Source: an uncultured Candidatus Melainabacteria bacterium (GTDB taxonomy: Bacteria; Cyanobacteriota; Vampirovibrionia; Gastranaerophilales; Gastranaerophilaceae). From it: DNA of 64,000 bases. The stretch is from the NCBI GenBank assembly GCA_947090755.1, contig CAMUPF010000001.1:99546-163545 (forward strand), in the 5' to 3' direction. Position 1 is the stretch's first letter. The number at the start of each line of letters is the position of its first letter. The notes under the pieces were generated by a model that ran no database searches, was not told where the DNA came from, and saw nothing but the letters and a program-made list of their open reading frames with translations. Below are positions 9,241 through 17,337 of the stretch, piece by piece. The translations under genes were made by a program, and so were the position numbers.

Positions 9241-10050
9241 TTAAAAAAAGAACGCAATCGCAAATAACATATCAATTATAACAATTGCAACGAACGACCA
9301 CACAACAGCACGGGTCGTTGCAATACCAACACCTTTTGCCCCGCCGCTGGCGTAATACCCGAAAGTACAGCTTATAAGCGCGATTACACCCCCAAAACAA
9401 ATAGCTTTTGCAAGACAAACAAACAGGTCTTTTGCAAAAATTCCTATCCATATCGAGTCAAAATAAACGCGATAACTTAAACCTGCGGCCAAATCCGATG
9501 TTAAAGCACCGGCAAGAATTCCAAATAACGATGAAATAATCACAACCAGCGGCATCATAAGCATTCCGGCCATCACACGCGGCGCAAAAAGATAACCAAA
9601 CGGGTTAACTTTTAATGTCTGTAACGCGTCAATTTGCTCTGTAACTCTCATTGTTGCAAGTTCTGAGGCCATTGATGAGCCTATCATTGAAATTATTGCA
9701 AAACCTGACATAATAACGCCAAGTTCACGCACAATTAAAACGGCTACGAGCGCGCCGACGAAGTTTCCGCCGCCCTGCTTAACCATTTCCTGCGCAATTT
9801 GTGACACAATAATGACACACGTCATGCCAACAATCGAAAGCGTAATAGGCAAAGAACTTATCCCGAATCGTTCGCATTGCGTAATCAATTCTTTTCTATC
9901 TAGTTCACCTTTAAAAAGTGACTTAAAAAACTCAACGGTACAGGTTGTAATATGTCCCATAACCTCCATAAAGTCAATAAGGTTAACGAGAATACTTTTG
10001 AATAACTTGTATGTAACCGTTTGTTTTAATATCTGCCTAACCAATGCCAT
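9241..10050 (-). CDS. mlaE: ABC transporter permease, MlaE family
   Basis: Integral inner-membrane permease of the Mla/TGD lipid transporter; 269 residues with an N-terminal amphipathic helix, then about five hydrophobic segments. Seen: VIIVSQIAQEMVKQGGGNFVGA, VRELGVIMSGFAIISMIGSSMASELATMRVTEQIDAL (the ATPase-contact region with E-L-A-x-M-x-V-x-E-Q-I-D-A-L, diagnostic for MlaE), and GVGIATTRAVVWSFVAIV. It overlaps the end of coaX by 14 nt and is followed by mlaF. Together these support outer-membrane lipid asymmetry in a Gram-negative envelope. Confidence 0.93.
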   Translation of the reverse strand: MALVRQILKQTVTYKLFKSILVNLIDFMEVMGHITTCTVEFFKSLFKGELDRKELITQCERFGISSLPITLSIVGMTCVIIVSQIAQEMVKQGGGNFVGALVAVLIVRELGVIMSGFAIISMIGSSMASELATMRVTEQIDALQTLKVNPFGYLFAPRVMAGMLMMPLVVIISSLFGILAGALTSDLAAGLSYRVYFDSIWIGIFAKDLFVCLAKAICFGGVIALISCTFGYYASGGAKGVGIATTRAVVWSFVAIVIIDMLFAIAFFF

Positions 10051-10816
10051 GGTCTGATTTTAGCGCAAAGTTTTTGTTATTGCAATATTTATAAATTCCC
10101 AACAGCCCTTCAAGCGTTAAATCAGGCAGGATATAATCAAAACTTCCCTTCATATAGCCTTCAATAAAGCTTGCAAATCCGCCGGTCGCAACAACAATAT
10201 ATTCTTCCGGCGCAAGTTCTTCTTTGAATTTTTTAATCATTCCGTCAATCATGCACGCGTTTCCAAGCACAATCCCTGATAAAATCGCATCAACTGTATT
10301 TGTTGCAACAGCGTGTTTGGGCGGATAAAGCTCTATTTTCGGCAACTTGCTTGTTTTAGCGCTAAGTGCGTTTAATTGTAAATGCAAACCTGTAGTAATC
10401 AAACCGCCGATAAACTCACGTTTTTTAGTCACAACTTCAAAAGTTGTAGCCGTTCCGAAGTCAACAACGATTGCGTTTTCTCCGAATTTATCCAAAACCC
10501 CCATTGCATTTGCAATTCTGTCAGCCCCCACTTCTAACGGGTTATCAAGTTTTATATCAAGATTCAACGGTGTTTCAGGCGTCAAAACCAGCGTATCAAT
10601 ACCGAATTTCTTATCCAGCGCAGTTTTGTATTCATAGTCCAAACCGGTCACAACTGACGCCACAATAGCACCCTCAATCTGACAGCCGGCCGTATTTTCT
10701 TCTATAACTCTTAAATCACAAATATGTGACGGTGCCCTGAACCTTTTAACCGGTTCGTCGCCGTCACATAATCCAAATGTTATATTACTGTTTCCGATAT
10801 CAATTACTAAAATCAT
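10037..10816 (-). CDS. coaX: type III pantothenate kinase
   Basis: Phosphorylates pantothenate with ATP, the first step of coenzyme A synthesis; the type III enzyme is not inhibited by CoA. The 259 residues match the family. Seen: phosphate-1 motif VIDIGNSNITFG (5-14 region), GADRIANAMG (97-106), and catalytic DFGTATTF (Asp 119), plus ITTGLHLQLNAL and ATGGFAS. First gene of coaX-mlaE-mlaF-aminotransferase. No Shine-Dalgarno: an extended -10 like TGTTAAGAT ends 9 nt before ATG, so the mRNA probably has almost no leader. Confidence 0.96.
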   Translation of the reverse strand: MILVIDIGNSNITFGLCDGDEPVKRFRAPSHICDLRVIEENTAGCQIEGAIVASVVTGLDYEYKTALDKKFGIDTLVLTPETPLNLDIKLDNPLEVGADRIANAMGVLDKFGENAIVVDFGTATTFEVVTKKREFIGGLITTGLHLQLNALSAKTSKLPKIELYPPKHAVATNTVDAILSGIVLGNACMIDGMIKKFKEELAPEEYIVVATGGFASFIEGYMKGSFDYILPDLTLEGLLGIYKYCNNKNFALKSDHGIG

Positions 10817-10849
10817 AGCAAAGATATCTTAACACAAAATGTTTTTTTA

Positions 10850-11047
10850 TTAAATACCTGCGCAGTTGTTACCTGATGTACCAAAAGTTGATTTAACAGT
10901 ATCTAAGAAATTTGCGCCGTTCGGTGCAAAGCTTGCTGTCATACCGCCTGAAGCTTGTTCTTCTACCGGCTGTTTTCTTCTGGTTTCGGCTTTAGCCCAT
11001 AAAGATTCTGTTTGTCCTACTCCGCCTATTGCTCCGACTTCTGCCAT
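10850..11047 (-). CDS. small hypothetical protein (65 aa)
   Basis: 65 residues starting MAEVGAIGGVGQTESLWAKA. Supported by a strong ribosome binding site (GGAGG, 6 nt from ATG) and by the lack of any competing gene. The peptide is glycine/alanine-rich and polar, has no signal peptide or membrane segment, and ends NNCAGI with a cysteine near the C-terminus. It lies 34 nt upstream of coaX but may have its own transcript. I do not recognise the family; the glycine-rich, Q/T/S-containing form suggests a disordered or filament-associated peptide, which is only a guess. Confidence 0.6.
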   Translation of the reverse strand: MAEVGAIGGVGQTESLWAKAETRRKQPVEEQASGGMTASFAPNGANFLDTVKSTFGTSGNNCAGI

Positions 11048-11219
11048 AATTATCCTCCATGATAAATATCTTTTCTATACTCTATATATACTTATAAAGT
11101 TATTTATTTCTAAAGAATTGCTTTTTTGAAAACACATATTAACAAATCGTTACAATGGCTAAAGTTTCCGGATAAAACGCCGACATTAATAATACGAAAA
11201 GTCATTAGGAGTATCTTAG

Positions 11220-11369
11220 ATGAAAAAAATTACAGCAACCGGAAACGAACGCATTAGCGTTAAATATATATTAAGAGGAGCAAAACGCCGCAGAGCAAAG
11301 GCGTTAGAAGCCGTGAGAATGATAAATTCTCAGGCAGGTATTCAGGCAGGGTTATTCGCAGTTAAATAG
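11220..11369 (+). CDS. small basic hypothetical protein (49 aa)
   Basis: 49 residues, MKKITATGNERISVKYILRG followed by a strongly basic KRRRAKALEAV helix and a polar end. AGGAG lies 8 nt before ATG. The high lysine/arginine content (about a quarter) suggests nucleic-acid or ribosome contact, but I recognise no domain. It stands alone on the plus strand between two minus-strand genes. A weak hairpin (AGAGG with CCTCT, about 11400-11430) follows it. Codon use looks normal for its neighbours. Confidence 0.55.
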   Translation: MKKITATGNERISVKYILRGAKRRRAKALEAVRMINSQAGIQAGLFAVK

Positions 11370-11432
11370 GCCGACTGAGTTAGATAAGAAGAAGAGATTT
11401 GAAAGAGGTTCGCAATACGCGGGCCTCTTGTG

Positions 11433-12470
11433 TTATTCCCACGGTTTTACTAAAAATTTAATCGCTTCGCCTTTTATGTGTTCTTTTAGGGCGTATTCAA
11501 CATCTTCAAGCCCGATGGTAGACGTTACTAATTGTTCCACATCGATTTGGCCGGAGGCAATAAGTGATAATGATTGGCGGAAATATTTAGGCGTGTAATG
11601 AAAAACACTTAAAATATTTACGTCGCCATAGTGCATTTTCGCGGTATCAAGTGACACTTTTTCACCACCCTTACAACCGCCAAAGAAATGAACTGTTCCG
11701 CCTTTTCTAACACAGGCAAAAGCCGTTTCCCACATTTGCGGAAGGCCTATACATTCAATCATAACATCTAAGCCCTGCGGCGCATTTGCCGACTGCTTGA
11801 AGGCCTGACAAATATCCTCGCAGTTTTTTAAATCTATTACACCGTCAACACCTGCAAAATCCAGTGCTTTTTGAAGTTTTAACGGGTTTCTTGCCGCAGC
11901 ATAAACTCTTGCGCCCTTAAGTTTTGCAAGTCTTGCAAACATTAAACCAATCGGCCCTAAGCCTAAAATCCCGACGGTGTCGCCTGCTTTAATTCCGGTT
12001 CTCTCAACACCGTGAACAACATTTGCAAGGGGTTCCGAGAAAACTGCCTTATCAAAACTCAGACCGTCCGGCAAAAGCAGAGTATTTTTATCAACAATTC
12101 TTTTAGGTACAATTATGTATTGTGCGTATGCGCCGTTTAATAAATCCAGATTTTCACAAAGATTAAATTGTTCTTTCTGGCAGTAAAAACACTCACCGCA
12201 TGGTGCTGAATTGGCCGAAACCACCCTGTCACCGGCCTTAAATTTAGTAACACCTTCCCCGACGGCTTCAACAATTCCGGAAAACTCGTGTCCGAAACCT
12301 GACGGTATTTTCTTTATCAATACAGGATGGCCCCGGCGGTATGTTTTTACATCCGTGCCGCATGTTAATGCTGACATAACTTTAACCAGAATTTCACCCG
12401 CTTTAGGGCTTGGTGTTTCAACCTCTTCATACCTGATATTCTCAGGCCCGTAATACATAACTGCTTTCAT
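11433..12470 (-). CDS. zinc-dependent medium-chain alcohol/polyol dehydrogenase
   Basis: NAD(P)-dependent medium-chain dehydrogenase of the threonine/sorbitol dehydrogenase type, 345 residues. Catalytic zinc ligands: C37 (TCGTD), H61-E62 (GHEF) and a glutamate in SEPLANVVHG. The structural zinc is held by four cysteines C91, C94, C97 and C105. The Rossmann motif GILGLGPIGL lies near 166-175. The substrate is not predictable by eye; threonine, sugar alcohols and butanediol are all used by relatives. No ribosome binding site: extended -10 TGCTAAAAT ends exactly 6 nt before ATG, so the mRNA is probably leaderless. Divergent from the response regulator gene. Confidence 0.92.
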   Translation of the reverse strand: MKAVMYYGPENIRYEEVETPSPKAGEILVKVMSALTCGTDVKTYRRGHPVLIKKIPSGFGHEFSGIVEAVGEGVTKFKAGDRVVSANSAPCGECFYCQKEQFNLCENLDLLNGAYAQYIIVPKRIVDKNTLLLPDGLSFDKAVFSEPLANVVHGVERTGIKAGDTVGILGLGPIGLMFARLAKLKGARVYAAARNPLKLQKALDFAGVDGVIDLKNCEDICQAFKQSANAPQGLDVMIECIGLPQMWETAFACVRKGGTVHFFGGCKGGEKVSLDTAKMHYGDVNILSVFHYTPKYFRQSLSLIASGQIDVEQLVTSTIGLEDVEYALKEHIKGEAIKFLVKPWE

Positions 12471-12476
12471 ATTCCA

Positions 12477-12485
12477 ATTTTAGCA
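12477..12485 (-). promoter_or_regulatory. extended -10 box 6 nt before the dehydrogenase start
   Basis: On the minus strand TGCTAAAAT, followed by 6 nt (tggaat) and ATG. The -35 region is poor, as expected for an extended -10 promoter. Transcription would start at or near the A of the ATG. Confidence 0.6.
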
Positions 12486-12520
12486 CGAAAACTTTTTAGA
12501 AATTTAATTATAAACCTGAT

Positions 12521-12549
12521 TTGTAAACAAATATTTCTCCGCGTAATAT
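12521..12549 (+). promoter_or_regulatory. possible promoter of the response regulator gene
   Basis: TTGTAA, a 17-nt spacer, then TAATAT, about 75 nt before the start codon. The match to consensus is moderate and the region is AT-rich, so it is tentative. Confidence 0.35.
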
Positions 12550-12624
12550 TACCGCTAATAATTCCTATAAAAAGGATTAATTATAAGCCCGTAGGTTTTA
12601 AATATAGAATAAAAGGAGAGAAAT

Positions 12625-13293
12625 ATGGAAACTAAAACGTTAAAAGTTCTTCTTGTAGAGGACCAGAAATTAATGAGAATCGGCCTGAAATCTTTACTGG
12701 AGGAACATAAAAGTATTGATACCATTTATGAAGCAACAACGGCCAAAGAGGCAGTCGAAAAGTACAAACAGCTCAAACCTGACGTAATTCTTATGGATAT
12801 CGGACTTCCTGATTCCAACGGAATTGAAACCGCTAAAAAACTTATTGAATATAATCAGGATTGCAAAATTATAATGTTGACTTCGCACCTTTCTGAAGAA
12901 GAAGTATTCTCCTCGCTTCACGCGGGTGCAAGAGCTTATGTAATGAAAGACGTAAATACAGATGTTCTTGAAATGATTATAAAAACCGTTGATGAAGGTG
13001 CGATGTGGCTTGATCCGAAAATTGTTCCTATTCTTCGCGAAAAGAACAGCGGCGTAATTCCTGCACGCAAAATGTCACGCGCAACCTTCCGCGCCCAGCA
13101 TGCAAATCTTACCCAGCGCGAATATGAAGTTTTAAAACTTGTTGTCGACGGAAAATCTAATCAGCAAATTGCCGTAGCTTTAACAATATCCGAACACACC
13201 GCCAAAGCCCATGTTTGTAATATAATACAAAAACTCGTAGTCGATGACAGAACACAGGCCGCTGTTAAAGCCTTAAAAGAAGGATTAGTCTAA
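12625..13293 (+). CDS. two-component response regulator, NarL/FixJ family
   Basis: Transcription regulator with an N-terminal receiver domain (about 7-125) and a C-terminal LuxR-type helix-turn-helix (about 155-215). The acidic pocket is E12-D13, the phospho-acceptor is D58 in LMDIGLPDSNG, and the switch residues are in MLTSH and YVMKD. The HTH reads LTQREYEVLKLVVDGKSNQQ and on to TAKAHVCNI. 222 residues is the usual length. AAAGGAGAG gives a strong ribosome binding site. No histidine kinase gene is adjacent, so it is an orphan regulator here; its target may be the divergent dehydrogenase or the membrane genes downstream. Confidence 0.95.
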   Translation: METKTLKVLLVEDQKLMRIGLKSLLEEHKSIDTIYEATTAKEAVEKYKQLKPDVILMDIGLPDSNGIETAKKLIEYNQDCKIIMLTSHLSEEEVFSSLHAGARAYVMKDVNTDVLEMIIKTVDEGAMWLDPKIVPILREKNSGVIPARKMSRATFRAQHANLTQREYEVLKLVVDGKSNQQIAVALTISEHTAKAHVCNIIQKLVVDDRTQAAVKALKEGLV

Positions 13294-13366
13294 ATATTTC
13301 TTAACAATGTACGATATTTAGGCAATTTCGCGGCTTGAAATACGTTACCTTAACGGGTGTGTAGAT

Positions 13367-13915
13367 ATGGCAATAAGCGCGATTAAAAATACCACAAATA
13401 GAGTGCAGCAGGCATTTTACAACATAATGCCGCGCTATGTTGCGGGCGAAAAAGCCGATAAACTCTACAAGACCGCAGGAAGAGAGATTTCCTCCGCCGA
13501 AAACCGTTTAATCCTCGGCGCCACTGCCCTTATGTCACAGCCGTTTATTGACTTTCACAACCGACGAATTGATGAAGATACAAGACGTGTTGCAGTCTGC
13601 CGTACAATTGCCAAAATTATTGCAGGTACCGTAACGGGTTATGCCGTAAGAAAAGGTTCTATTAAAGCGATAAGAGCCTGCTCGCAGCTTCCTAAAGATG
13701 GTGTTGCCAAATGGCGTTCCTTCTTCACACCTAAAGATGTCACTAAAATTGATACTGATGAATTTAAGCAGTATCAAAATTCACTGGGTACTTATATATC
13801 ACTCGGTGTAATGCTATTTACCAACTTCCTTATCGACGCTCCGTTAACTAAATTCCTTACAAATAAACTGAATGCCAGAGCAATAGATAATAAAAAAAAC
13901 GGAGGTGCTAAATGA
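13367..13915 (+). CDS. membrane-associated hypothetical protein, one-copy domain
   Basis: 182 residues; function unknown. An amphipathic basic N-terminus (RVQQAFYNIMPRYVAGEKAD) leads to two moderately hydrophobic stretches, about 47-100 (NRLILGATALMSQPFIDF, then AVCRTIAKIIAGTVTGYAV) and about 140-165 (YISLGVMLFTNFLIDAP). The first unit, a hydrophobic helix ending in a proline, a charged D/K/R turn and a second hydrophobic helix, looks like the unit that occurs twice in the 486-residue protein at 40165-41625. It overlaps the next gene by 4 nt (ATGA), so the two products are probably made together. I associate this kind of protein with Gastranaerophilales only. Ribosome binding site weak. Confidence 0.7.
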   Translation: MAISAIKNTTNRVQQAFYNIMPRYVAGEKADKLYKTAGREISSAENRLILGATALMSQPFIDFHNRRIDEDTRRVAVCRTIAKIIAGTVTGYAVRKGSIKAIRACSQLPKDGVAKWRSFFTPKDVTKIDTDEFKQYQNSLGTYISLGVMLFTNFLIDAPLTKFLTNKLNARAIDNKKNGGAK

Positions 13916-14520
13916 ATTTAGAAAAAGCATTCTCCACACTTAAATCTAATTTATATAAAAACTATGGCGAGAACCCCGGTAAAATGCTTGTGCATACCGG
14001 TACAGCAGGCTGGATTTTATCCTCTGCCGCACAGGTCATGGCAATTATTACAAACGACAAAATCGCACCGGAACAAAAAACATTCCTCATTCCTCAGGAA
14101 ATCGGCGACGGATTAATTAATATTTTATCCTTTTATATTTTAACATCTTCCGTTAAAAACCTTTGTTCTAAAGCGGTTTTGAATGGTAAAATTGCCAACA
14201 AAACAATAAAAAATTATCTTGAAAAGAATAAATTAAACGCTAAAATAGGCAAGGTTGATTTTAATATTAAAAAGACCGAAAACTTTGCGGAAATCAAGGA
14301 AGATTTTACATCTTTTAAAAATGGCGTAGACGTTCTTGCAAGTACGGCAGGTTCCGTTTTGTCGTGCAACATTGTAACCCCGATTTTGCGTAACGAATAC
14401 GCTGCTGAACGCCAAAAAAGTATGAATGAGCACCTCTTTAAGCGAAATCAGGCACAAATGAAACCGTTCCATTCCGTATCAATGAACACCTATATGAAAA
14501 ACTCAGGAATGCGCATTTAA
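13912..14520 (+). CDS. membrane-associated hypothetical protein coupled to the preceding gene
   Basis: 202 residues, unknown. Translationally coupled to the 182-residue gene by a 4-nt overlap, with GGAGG just upstream. It has two hydrophobic segments (about 28-45, HTGTAGWILSSAAQVMAII; and about 65-85, DGLINILSFYILTSSVKNL) and a third weaker one near 145-162 (GVDVLASTAGSVLSCNIV). The C-terminus is basic and polar. The pairing with the 182-residue protein suggests a two-component membrane assembly, but nothing identifies a substrate or partner. Confidence 0.7.
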   Translation: MNLEKAFSTLKSNLYKNYGENPGKMLVHTGTAGWILSSAAQVMAIITNDKIAPEQKTFLIPQEIGDGLINILSFYILTSSVKNLCSKAVLNGKIANKTIKNYLEKNKLNAKIGKVDFNIKKTENFAEIKEDFTSFKNGVDVLASTAGSVLSCNIVTPILRNEYAAERQKSMNEHLFKRNQAQMKPFHSVSMNTYMKNSGMRI

Positions 14521-15059
14521 ACCTGCGTAAAAAAACTTATCGAAAGCACGGCAGACAGGAATAAAAGTATTGTTGCAATCCGCATAAAATAGTCAGCCTG
14601 AGAAATATTTTCCGTATCAAGTTTTTTTAAAATTATTTTGGAGAAATCGTGTTTGCAGCGCTCTTTTGTGCGTGCAAAAGAAGAATGAAGCAGACGTTTA
14701 AATTGATACATATCCTCTAAATCCTTTCTTGCAAGCGGATTTGATATAGTCATTTTTTTAATACGGATATTCTCGTTGTCTTCAAGTTCGCTATCAAGAT
14801 AGGCGGAAAGTTTACGCTTGAAGTCCGCGTATTCCTTTGTCGCGAATCTTTCCTGCGATTCCTCCGCCGGAGATTCAATATCAGCGTCAATAAAAATTAA
14901 ATCGTCGCACTCTTCAAATGCCTTTAAATACAATTCTTTACAGTGTTTACAGGTGGAAAGATGTTCCTCGATAATTTCAGTAAGCGCAGGATTAACACGC
15001 CCTTTTAAATAAAAAGGCAGAATAGCCTGAACCTGTTTACATGTGATTTTTTTATGCAT
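14517..15059 (-). CDS. anti-sigma factor with zinc-finger (ZAS) domain
   Basis: 180 residues. N-terminal zinc-binding anti-sigma domain: C7, H33, C37 and C40 (HLSTCKHC) match the zf-HC2/ZAS pattern. A charged helical middle follows, and a single C-terminal membrane helix (MRIATILLFLSAVLSISFF, about 158-176). It overlaps or follows directly the ECF sigma gene. I chose ATG 15059 because GGAGG lies 5 nt upstream; a GTG at 15074 overlapping the sigma stop would add five residues. Its role is to hold the sigma factor at the membrane until a signal releases it. It ends against the convergent 202-residue gene with a 4-nt overlap. Confidence 0.88.
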   Translation of the reverse strand: MHKKITCKQVQAILPFYLKGRVNPALTEIIEEHLSTCKHCKELYLKAFEECDDLIFIDADIESPAEESQERFATKEYADFKRKLSAYLDSELEDNENIRIKKMTISNPLARKDLEDMYQFKRLLHSSFARTKERCKHDFSKIILKKLDTENISQADYFMRIATILLFLSAVLSISFFTQV

Positions 15060-15070
15060 AATTTCCTCCC

Positions 15071-15664
15071 TCACAAATATGCTTTCAGATTTTCTTGTAA
15101 CTTATTTCTGGCACGTGAAATCCGTGATTTTACAGTTCCGATATTGCTGTTTGTGGCAAGAGCAATTTCTTCATAAGAAAGCCCTTCAAGTTCTCTCAGA
15201 ATTATCACAACCCTGAAGGATTCGGGCAAATTTAAAATTTCATATTTTATAATTTTATCCAGTTCTGATGAAAGACAAATCTCCGGCGGCTTACACTTTT
15301 TATCAACAAAAAAGTTTTTAATTGCGGCAAAGACGCTGCTGTTTTCGTCATCCTCCAAAGATATAAGCTCGTAATCCTTTTTATTTTTTCTTAAATCATC
15401 ATAAAAAACATTCGTTGCAATCTGATTACTCCAACTTTTAAAATTTTTGGGATTTGCCAGAGATTTAATATTTTTTGCGATTTTAAAAAGAGTTTCCTGA
15501 GTTAAATCATAAACATTATCTTTATTGCCTGAAAGGTACATCAGAGTGGTATAAATATTTTTTTGTTCACGCCGGATAAGTTCCTCAAGCGCTTTAAAAT
15601 CATCTTGCTGAGAGAGCGTTATCAGCTCCTGAACGGGCATTTTTTTGTAAGATAATTTTTGCAT
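15071..15664 (-). CDS. ECF-type RNA polymerase sigma factor
   Basis: 197 residues with sigma region 2 (about 20-95, DLTQETLFKIAKNIKS then FKSWSNQIATNVFYDDLRKNK) and region 4 (about 130-190, LPESFRVVIILRELEGLSYE then GTVKSRISRARNKL). The length, the two-domain form and the adjacent ZAS anti-sigma gene identify an extracytoplasmic-function sigma factor. I chose ATG 15664 with AGAGGT upstream over an in-frame ATG seven codons earlier. Its regulon is unknown; such pairs normally respond to envelope stress and often control their own operon. Confidence 0.93.
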   Translation of the reverse strand: MQKLSYKKMPVQELITLSQQDDFKALEELIRREQKNIYTTLMYLSGNKDNVYDLTQETLFKIAKNIKSLANPKNFKSWSNQIATNVFYDDLRKNKKDYELISLEDDENSSVFAAIKNFFVDKKCKPPEICLSSELDKIIKYEILNLPESFRVVIILRELEGLSYEEIALATNSNIGTVKSRISRARNKLQENLKAYL

Positions 15665-15744
15665 GACAATACCTCTTAATGGCATATTAACGTAGCTGCG
15701 TTAATATTAAATTAAGCGATTTGTCTAACCTTGCAGGGCGATTG

Positions 15745-17217
15745 TTATAGCAATTCAATTATTCTATTTAACAATTGCACATGAAACCCTTTTTCAAATT
15801 TATTCAATTCATTATATCTGGTAGACTCTTTAGCATTAAGACCTTCTGTCTTAAGTTTTTTGAGAAGTGCTGCAAATTCAGGGTCTTGTTCCATAAGTGC
15901 TTGTTCGTGCGCTTTATTAAATATATCATTTCTTTTTGCAAGCGGATATTTGGAAAGCTTACTTTCTACCTTTGGCATCATATCTATTAAATACTCATTA
16001 GGAGTCGCACCATAACTACTTAACGGCATTATACCTTTTATCTTTACGTCGTCAGCCACCAGCTCTTTAATCAGCCTTCTTTCTGCGTTGCGCGCTTTAA
16101 TTTCCATCGGACTTGTTGTATATTCATATTTTTCCATAAACCTGGCATATTCATCCGTCAAATTTCTTGATATAAGTTTATGTCTGTTTTTTATCTCGTT
16201 AATAAAGGGTTTCGCGTCAAAGCCGGTAATATCAGCCTGTTGAATCGCTTTTTCATAAAAAGCTCTATTAAAAGTGTCACCGTTGGACAGTTTCATCATA
16301 AGTTTTTCAAATTCATCAATTCCCATTTTCTTGCAAACTTTAACAAAATCGTCCATATGTTGCAGTTCGTGAACTAGAACATCTGCGACATCGAAATGAG
16401 TAGCTTTACCGGCCATAGCCGAATCAACTACTATTTCTCCGGTTATTGCATCAAAATATGCATATCCATTCGAATTTGTAAGGTCTTTGCCTTTTAAAGT
16501 AATTAAATTAGGATCATAGCCCATACGTTTCATTAAAAGATTTTTTGCCTTTTGGGCACTTTCCACACTCGTGCGGCCTTCAAATGCAATTATTCTTTTA
16601 GCTTCTTCAGAAAAAGAAACAGGGCCTTTTACAGGTTTCGTGCCTGATGCTTGAGGCTTTTTAGCCGCCCTTGTTCTTGCTATCCTTGCTTTGGGCTTAA
16701 CTTTTTTAGGTGTGACTAGTGTTAAATATTCGCTATTAATAACTTTTAGTTGTTTGCCAATATGTTCGGTCATATCGGTAAATTCTTCGGTGGTCGGCAT
16801 TTCTAAATTATGCCTGCTTGCGGCATTCGGGTTAAATGTCTGCGTGAAATGAACGCCATCTTCAAGGTGCTCAAGCGAGTGAACCCCTTTACGTTTTGAA
16901 ACTGCATGAATAAAATCATCACAGGCAGTGTTCGGGTTAATTGTCATACTACCGGATAAAACTTTTTCTGCGGTGTCAGGTGTTAACATTTTGTAACGTA
17001 TCTGTAAAATAGGCTTAGCTCCACGGGTAGAATCCGTAGAAAAAACAACTGCGCTTACAGGTCTGTTACCTTCAAGGATAGTCATTCCGAGAGAGGATTG
17101 ACCTTTTCCGGCTATATGGTAAACGCGTAGATTTAATCCGCGTTGGATTTTTAGCAAGAGTCTGGCAGAGCGCAATGACTTGTTTTTCCATGCCTTGTCG
17201 TGAACGCGACAAGCCAT
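15745..17217 (-). CDS. putative zinc metallopeptidase, probably frameshifted near its 5' end
   Basis: 490 residues in the open frame. A VLVHELQHMDDF motif (HExxH, near residue 280) with a preceding STRICT beta/alpha context (GEIVVDSAMAGKATHFDVAD) points to a zincin-like peptidase; no third ligand is certain. The first ~28 residues of this frame (MACRVHDKAWKNKS..) are unlikely protein. In the next frame, from ATG 17248 or 17230, a plausible start reads MGINGVMKIVNGLSRSRQG and continues to ALCQTLAKNPTR, then hits a stop near 17070. Joining it to NLRVYHIAGKGQSS of the open frame gives a natural protein, so a one-base indel near 17130-17155 is likely. A palindrome (17194-17213) lies in this region. 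Unknown substrate; low-complexity linker PKKVKPKARIARTRAAKKP near 170-190. Confidence 0.6.
   Translation of the reverse strand: MACRVHDKAWKNKSLRSARLLLKIQRGLNLRVYHIAGKGQSSLGMTILEGNRPVSAVVFSTDSTRGAKPILQIRYKMLTPDTAEKVLSGSMTINPNTACDDFIHAVSKRKGVHSLEHLEDGVHFTQTFNPNAASRHNLEMPTTEEFTDMTEHIGKQLKVINSEYLTLVTPKKVKPKARIARTRAAKKPQASGTKPVKGPVSFSEEAKRIIAFEGRTSVESAQKAKNLLMKRMGYDPNLITLKGKDLTNSNGYAYFDAITGEIVVDSAMAGKATHFDVADVLVHELQHMDDFVKVCKKMGIDEFEKLMMKLSNGDTFNRAFYEKAIQQADITGFDAKPFINEIKNRHKLISRNLTDEYARFMEKYEYTTSPMEIKARNAERRLIKELVADDVKIKGIMPLSSYGATPNEYLIDMMPKVESKLSKYPLAKRNDIFNKAHEQALMEQDPEFAALLKKLKTEGLNAKESTRYNELNKFEKGFHVQLLNRIIELL
17194..17213. repeat. palindrome at the 5' end of the metallopeptidase gene
   Basis: CTTGTCG (17194-17200) and CGACAAG (17207-17213) form a perfect 7-bp stem with a 6-nt loop. 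Its right side, 17199-17214, matches 21714-21729 at 14 of 16 positions. Confidence 0.6.
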
Positions 17218-17337
17218 TCACAATTTTCATGACACCATTAATCCCCATAATATTTTTCCCATTAAACTGTCTTGTACAGATATAAAGTTGATAATTATGT
17301 ATGGATTGCTATTTAAAATAAAAAGTATTAACTTTTG

